Below are positions 58,139 through 64,000 of a DNA stretch of 64,000 nt, piece by piece. Location: the NCBI GenBank assembly GCA_015501595.1, contig JADNRX010000212.1, forward strand, positions 30,486 to 94,485, written 5' to 3'. A program made the translations under genes and the position numbers. The notes beneath the pieces are model-generated. The model saw only the letters and a list, made by a program, of their open reading frames with translations. It did no database searches and had not been told where the DNA came from. Source of the stretch: Hymenopellis radicata. Lineage: Eukaryota; Basidiomycota; Agaricomycetes; Agaricales; Physalacriaceae. Position 1 is the stretch's first letter, and each line of letters begins with the position of its first letter.

Positions 58139-60589
58139 TCGTGTAAACTGCATCGATTGACAGAATCAGATAAATTCAAAGTTGTCGCGGCGACGACTTA
58201 CCATACTCGCGTGAAACAAGAAATCCCGCATCGACGAGAAATCCTCGAGAATATCCGAGGAGTCAATCATATCTTGATTAGCGTTTCCGGCAGGAAAGCA
58301 TCTCGGTAACAGTCTTGTAGACGACGGCGTTGGGCACGCAGCCAAACTGTTTTTCACCGGCACGTATCCGAATGAGTCGTTACGCCCAACGTCGAGTCGC
58401 AGAGGCAGGCGTTCCACGTTCACAACATCGTCCGCATTGAAAAGTCCAGAGTTTGGTGGCCGTGAGACAAGTGCCGAGTCGAGGTAGCTGAGAGTAAAGT
58501 CAGTATTGAATGCGAAAATCCATGAAAGACACTTACAAGTGAACAAGAGGGGCGCGGATGCGACGACCTTCTATCAATACTTTAGTCAAAGCACAGATCA
58601 GTAAAGTGGTGGTGAACAACTCACCAATGAAACGGCCTTTGAAAGCAGAGTAACATCCAATAAGACAAGGCGACGGACGTCGGGTATAAGCACACTCTCA
58701 AGAGCTATGTATCGGAACCCGCCATCTCGTTGATCAGCCGGCGCAAAGCTATTCACCGGCACCGAGCCAAATGATTCCGTCCGACGGTGCCAGGCAGGTC
58801 GTTCCATTGGTTGATGAACACCATCCTGCAGAAAGAGGACATTGGTAAGTATTCAGACAACAAGAAGAGCAACACCTTACTGATATGAACAAGGCAGCGG
58901 TAAGGGTATACCAACACCACTCGATAAGAGTCGAAAGTGAGATTGTGGAATCAAGACCGCGTCTCGTCTGACAAATTACCCAGAGGCGGGGCGGCACCGA
59001 GGCGAGCGGTCCTGTGATAGGTATGACGACTCGCCGTGTCAGTGGAGGCGGTGAACATCCGGTCCGAGAGTCCCCAGTCGCGTCAAGTAAGTAGCGACCG
59101 TGTGCGACGTTGGTTGAGGTAGACTTGAAGGTAAGTATACCGACGATGACGGACACAACGATCGTCGCGGCCTTCAGGTCGACGTCAAAAGAGTTCTACA
59201 TCGACAATAGGTCAGCTTCTCGTCGGTGAACAAGATGAAGGTCATGGCTCACCATATAGAGCAGAAATGATGCCTAATTTTACAAAGGTAAGCTGCGACA
59301 AAACAAAGAGATAGATCACGACTTACCATGGCGGTTTGTTCGTCGTCGCAAGTCCTTGCATCGGTCCGTATGGCGGACTCGGGGGATATCCATGGCAGGA
59401 GCCGACGCAGAGTCAACTGGTACCCATCGGCGCAGAGCCAAGTGAAATTCTCGTAGCGAGTGCGGCACTCCCGAAGAGTGAAACGCGCAAACAACGAGAC
59501 AACTGAGGCTATATTGAAGATAAACTGAAAGGCCCTGGTAAGTCAATCATTACAACGAAGAGATACGAGAGCTTACCTCTGGTGGTTGACGAGGTCGCGG
59601 TCGAACGTGGTGATGGCAGTCGGCGAAGGCTGCATTGTCAACGGTGTCTAAAGTGCCAAACTCAATGGCGGCCAGCATGTTGTCGTCGTCATTGAACGGA
59701 AGAGAAGGACACGTCGCTGGCGGGACACTAGCAATTCCTGATGAGTATTCATCAATGAAGAGGAATAAAGGATAACTTACTTGTAAGAGTGCGGCAATTT
59801 CAAGGCGTCACCGTCGTCTAGGCTAGTGGGAACAAAATGAGCTTCAAAATGTGAGGGGGATAGACGGTAGCGTACCGTGTGACTCTAGCCGTCGTTTTAA
59901 GACTGTTGTGGATCCAGATGGGAAAACACCAAGTCAAGTCGGGTCGCGGGAGCGGCTTGACGCGTTCAGACACGGCGTCTGAGTTAATTGTAAGTAAAAT
60001 TCCAATAGAGGCTGAACAGGCCAACATACCTTGGAGGCTGTATCAACAAGAGGTAAGTACGGCGTCAACAAGAAAAGACTGGATAACACACCAAGTAGTC
60101 GAACTAGGGTAATCGCCGTCGTCTAACTAGCCGTCGTCGAACAGAGCCTTGAAGACTCGGCCTACGCTGTCGCCGCCGCTGGACCCGCAAATGTTGAAGT
60201 CGAGAGCGCGCCCTCCGCGGAAACACAAAGGCCTGCAAGAAAATTAGAACGCTCGTCGCCGATAGAACAGAAACCACGTACCAGAGCAGCAAAAGGTCAC
60301 GAGAGACGGTGCCGAGGATGGAGAGCCTGAGGAAGAATCGTGTGAGCAAGGTGAGATGATGGTGGTAGGAGGAAACCCACGCTGTGCCGATCAACAGGGT
60401 TAGCGGTCACGTTTTGAACGCGTCGGGAAGGCGATGGCGACAACGGCGGAAACAACGACGAGAGAATCTACAGAGCGAGCGAGAGAGATAGAAGTAGGAG
60501 ATATAAACGTAGAGACAATGTGAGAAGGAGAAAAGGAGAAAAGGAGAAAAGGGAATGGGAGTGGGTGATGATGGATTCCGACCAAATTC
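58139..60589 (-). other. Multi-exon minus-strand region of unknown function, unit 3
   Basis: Appears identical to 46120-48570. Confidence 0.35.
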
Positions 60590-62250
60590 CATCGCCTTTT
60601 ATTGCATTTACGGGCCCGCCAAGGTCCAGAATAAACGTAAGACTATGCGGATAATCTCACGCCGTGATGCGAGAGCGGCCGTTGGGGCGAGAACTTCGGA
60701 ACTTGTAAAAGTATTATTGGGCCGCCACGGGAGACCGTTTCTAGCGTCCTACGCGTATTAACCTCCCTGACCGCGTAAAGTAAAGCTAGGTAACTCACCG
60801 ATAAATGTAAAGATGAGACTATGAAAGTTGTCAGGCCCGACCTCAACCGAGTGAATGAAGAACTCACCTTCTCCTCCCGAATGCACTGATTCTCCAATCC
60901 TTTCGCTTGCGCCAACTCTCCGCGGTCCTAAATGCTCCCATCGTTTCAAGGAGAGGACCCTGATCGTCTGATGTGAATCATCTAGAATAAAAAGACGGGG
61001 AACTGAAAACTTGCAGATTGGTATTTCGTGGCGGCGGTGATTCGCACCGCTTCGCGTTGCGTTCTGGGCACGGAAAGTAGTCGCAGTTTACGTTCTGATG
61101 AAACGTAATAGGGTCAGAGCGAAATTAAAGCGAATGGACAACGGAAAAGGCACGAACCTTCTGAGTGGCAGATTGAAATCAGGATTATTGTCGTGTAATT
61201 GTCCAATTACGGTCGATATGACACCACACGTAAGGCTACACAAGGTTTATACAAGTGCTAGAGTCGCCAGATTGGGCCGGGCGTGGCGGGAAACGCGAAT
61301 TGCGCAAAAGTGTCGGAGGGATGGAGGAGGAGAACGACCACTTGCGTCATTTCCCCGCATCCGAGAGTCGAGAGATAAGATAGAAAAGACCCCAGACGCG
61401 TCATAGGGTCCGGGAAATCCTCGTGCTATCGATGCTCAGGGTCCAAGACGCCTCGCTGAGCGGTTGACGCGAAAAGTAGGCATAAAAGCGCGTCCAGTGG
61501 GCCAAGTACCGTCGGAATTCGGCTTACGTAAGGCACAGAGCGATATCCAGGTAAATTCAGGTCTCCAAGCGTTGACAGAGAGCGGGAAAGCAAAGGTGCG
61601 CGTTAGTGTAACCAACTCGAGATCGGAGTGGTCGTGGTTCGAGTTCAAGTTTACCCGATCACCTGGGGTGACCTGGGCTCGATCTATGCCTTCCAACATG
61701 ACATTTCCCCGTCAATTCCGAGACGATAGGACGCCTAGAACAGGTACCCAGCTTGGTATACCCGCTGGGTGAGCGGAGTGAATATTCGACCTATCACACG
61801 CGATGTCCTCCTGGCGACAAGACGCACATCATCTTCAGGGTACCAGATATCGATCGCGCTAGTCTCTGGGCTCCCCTGGAAGGAAGTTTTTGAGAAGCAC
61901 ACATTTGGTATTTTGCTCACATTCACTTCGTGTTAATGTGGACATGTGGTGTATCGGCATGTGTGTCGATTTCTCCGACTGTAGGTGTTTCCCATGTTTT
62001 GGTAGGATACTCTACTATACTTTAGGTACTATTCTAAACATCTCTACTAGCCTTAACGAGTGTCTATTTTATAAACTATATTTTGCAGTCAGCTCAAAGT
62101 AACACTTTCGAAGGGTATGGCTGCATTTTTCTTACTTTCGCACAGTAGAGATTTCAATAAATTCAAGTTCATTTGTGGTGTAGTCTACAAAGAGATGTAT
62201 CTACCCGCTGGAATTCTACGTAGTTCTACTGTTCGTAACGGCGCCTACGC
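60590..62250. other. Spacer of unit 3, no supported gene
   Basis: Appears identical to 48571-50231. Confidence 0.4.
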
Positions 62251-62691
62251 CGCGTTTCGCTCCTAAGCCCGTGGAACATCGCCTCAGAAATACTCCCGAA
62301 TCGTCCCAGAGCAGGGCAGCGAGATGGAGCCGCGGTTGCCGTCACTACGAAATACAGAGTTAAGTCCGGGAAGTGATCGACGCAAAGTGGAAGGTACAAA
62401 CCTTCCCAGTCCAATATTGAGAATGTCTGATCCTGAGGTCGTGAAACAACGGCGTCCGCGGAGCTGCAGTCGTCTTCGTGAACTCCTCAACGTCGATGTC
62501 GTCGCCGTCCCACTCGTACGGGTTGCAGTCGAAGTGTGGCGCAATGTGTCGTCCGGTAAGTGTGTCCTTGCAGCAGTGAGAAGCTCGCAGCGCGAGCGCA
62601 GCGGCGAATAGCCGCTGGTCACTGCTGCCAATATCCTGAACCAATCATCGGCCGTCAGCTTAAGAATTCAGGCAGGTAAAGGTACGTACTC
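62251..62691 (-). CDS. Conserved small coding-like island, unit 3
   Basis: Appears identical to 50232-50672. Confidence 0.35.
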
Positions 62692-63018
62692 GAAATGAAC
62701 TCCCGGACAATGTTCCAAATGCGGCGAGAATACCGAACGTGAAGAGATCCAGATCTCCGTCAACGGCGTAGTTTATCCGGGAGTGAAGGGGCGGCCGTAA
62801 GTCCATGCGAAATAATATCGCCCGTTGGTTCCCCAGAGATGCGAGCGAAAAAGTCCAGTCAGGCGGACATCATGAAGGCGGCGAAGCGGCCGAATTGATT
62901 CCTGGCGCGGTGTCAGGTTCAAAACGAATGAATTCGAAGCCAAGACATACCGAATTTGATGGAAAGATGGCGCCGAACTCTAGAGGAAATTCATGTCAGA
63001 AATCCTTCTCAAATGAAC

Positions 63019-63780
63019 CCGTAATTCTGGAAAAAAAAGCCCGGCCGGCGAGGCCACCGCACGCCGTAGACATTCAACAACCTGTGTTTCGAAAAGCCAA
63101 AGTCTTGAGGTAGGGTGGCGGTGTCCAAGGAGGCGGCGAAGCCGCCTCGTCGTCCAGACGCGAAAGTCCATTGCGTAACGGATCTCATCAGATCTACGTA
63201 TAAAATGAAGTCGATTTGATCTAAGAAGGGTCAGAAATGCGAGCGGAAAATGATGGAAAGCAAGCACCTTTTTCCTGGAAAAAAAGCCTGGCCGGCGAGG
63301 CCACCACACGCTGGAAGGAGATGGATATCTCGTGTTACGATCTAGACGTCTTGAGGTTCGGTCGCGTGTCGGGAGGCGGCGCAGCCGCCTCTGCGTTTCC
63401 CAAGGAATCGTAAGGCGCATAGCTCGGGCGCAATTGAACCAAATATCAATGCGATATCAATGCGAGATCTGATGAAAAGGGTCAGAAATGAAGGGGGAAT
63501 ATCAACACGAAATACGCACCATTTCACCCGAAGAAAATGCCGGTCCGGCGAGGACACCCCACGCCGTTCTCCTTCAAGATTTCGGTTTCCGGCCCATTTG
63601 ACAGTTGACATATCAACGCGTCGTATTCTGTTGAACGTCCGCAGGATGAAACGACCGCACAAGTGATAATAATTGTCTTCAAAATGCATCAAAATCGAGC
63701 ACGAAAAGGACGAAAATTACACACTTTTCCCCAGATTCAAGCCTGCCCGGCGAGGGCATCCATGCTGTCCAAGTTTCAGA
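63019..63780. repeat. GC-hairpin module array, unit 3
   Basis: Hairpins at 63130-63148 and 63373-63391. Differs from unit 2 only by single-base homopolymer changes near 63730 and 63778-63786. Confidence 0.75.
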
Positions 63781-64000
63781 AGTGTTTGTCCTGGGATTCT
63801 TGCAGTCAAAGGATAAGTCGCTCCGCGCGGAATTGAGCGTTCAAAAGCGTCGTTCGGATCTTGGGTTTGTTGTAGATGATGGCGGGAGGAGAACGTTGAA
63901 CTGCCTCATTTGGCATGGGCATGATCGACATTCATGCTTGCTTCCTCTCATCACGTCAAATGTCGCGTCGCGTCAGACGCTGCCGCTCGTCTCCATGGCT

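Larger units (their letters stand above)
54311..64000 (+). repeat. Tandem 12-kb unit 3, cut by window end
   Basis: Third direct unit. Its 5' part (GTB1) resembles unit 1 in several introns; from about 56440 it appears identical to unit 2. It continues past the window, so more units may follow. Confidence 0.9.

Overview
The window is nuclear DNA of a filamentous basidiomycete, most likely an agaricomycete. The genes carry many short introns (about 45-60 bases, GTRNGT...YAG). The gene set is fungal: Ars2, Esf2, a dye-decolorizing peroxidase, a TMEM135-like protein, an SS18-like SWI/SNF subunit, a Pot1-like telomere protein, RPS25 and glucosidase II beta. An agaric-type multi-pass membrane protein and a MYND-finger protein are also present. 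Nothing looks prokaryotic, and I saw no CRISPR array, rRNA or convincing tRNA.

Layout, 1-30 kb (mostly single-copy genes). Ars2 (minus, partial) and ESF2 (plus) diverge from an intergenic region built as an inverted repeat. DyP peroxidase (minus) follows; a chimeric DyP + chromodomain-gene fragment lies beside it at 4.2-5.1 kb. After a 320-bp TA-flanked MITE come a TMEM135-like gene (minus), an SH3 gene (minus), a chromodomain gene (plus), a small basic gene (plus) and the SS18-like gene (plus). From 22 to 30 kb the sequence becomes a mosaic: an intact MYND gene, a Pot1-like gene, an unrecognised basic protein, a 7TM-like membrane protein and RPS25. Between them lie truncated and inverted copies of the same genes and a recurring 5'-flank module.

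Layout, 30-64 kb (tandem array). Three direct units of about 12.0 kb start at 30279, about 42324 and about 54311. Each starts at the start codon of an apparently intact glucosidase II beta-subunit gene (PRKCSH/GTB1 type). Each continues with an inverted, decayed MYND-gene copy, a decaying minus-strand multi-exon region of unknown function, a small conserved minus-strand island, GC-hairpin modules and ~150-bp repeats. The unit ends with a TATA-bearing structured element and a purine-rich minisatellite, and then the next GTB1 follows. The third unit runs off the window. Only the first GTB1 keeps its short divergent promoter shared with RPS25; copies 2 and 3 are preceded by minisatellite. Units 2 and 3 look virtually identical from about 44.4 kb / 56.4 kb onward, although their GTB1 genes differ, and GTB1 copy 3 shares intron variants with copy 1. 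This points to ectopic gene conversion or an assembly problem.

How the genes relate. They are not one pathway. They are mainly housekeeping functions: RNA processing, ribosome biogenesis, chromatin, telomere and ER glycoprotein quality control. Several otherwise good reading frames (Ars2, chromodomain gene, SS18-like) break at a single missing base, which looks more like consensus error than true decay. Exon coordinates were derived by hand from splice signals and reading-frame continuity; those flagged below are uncertain.
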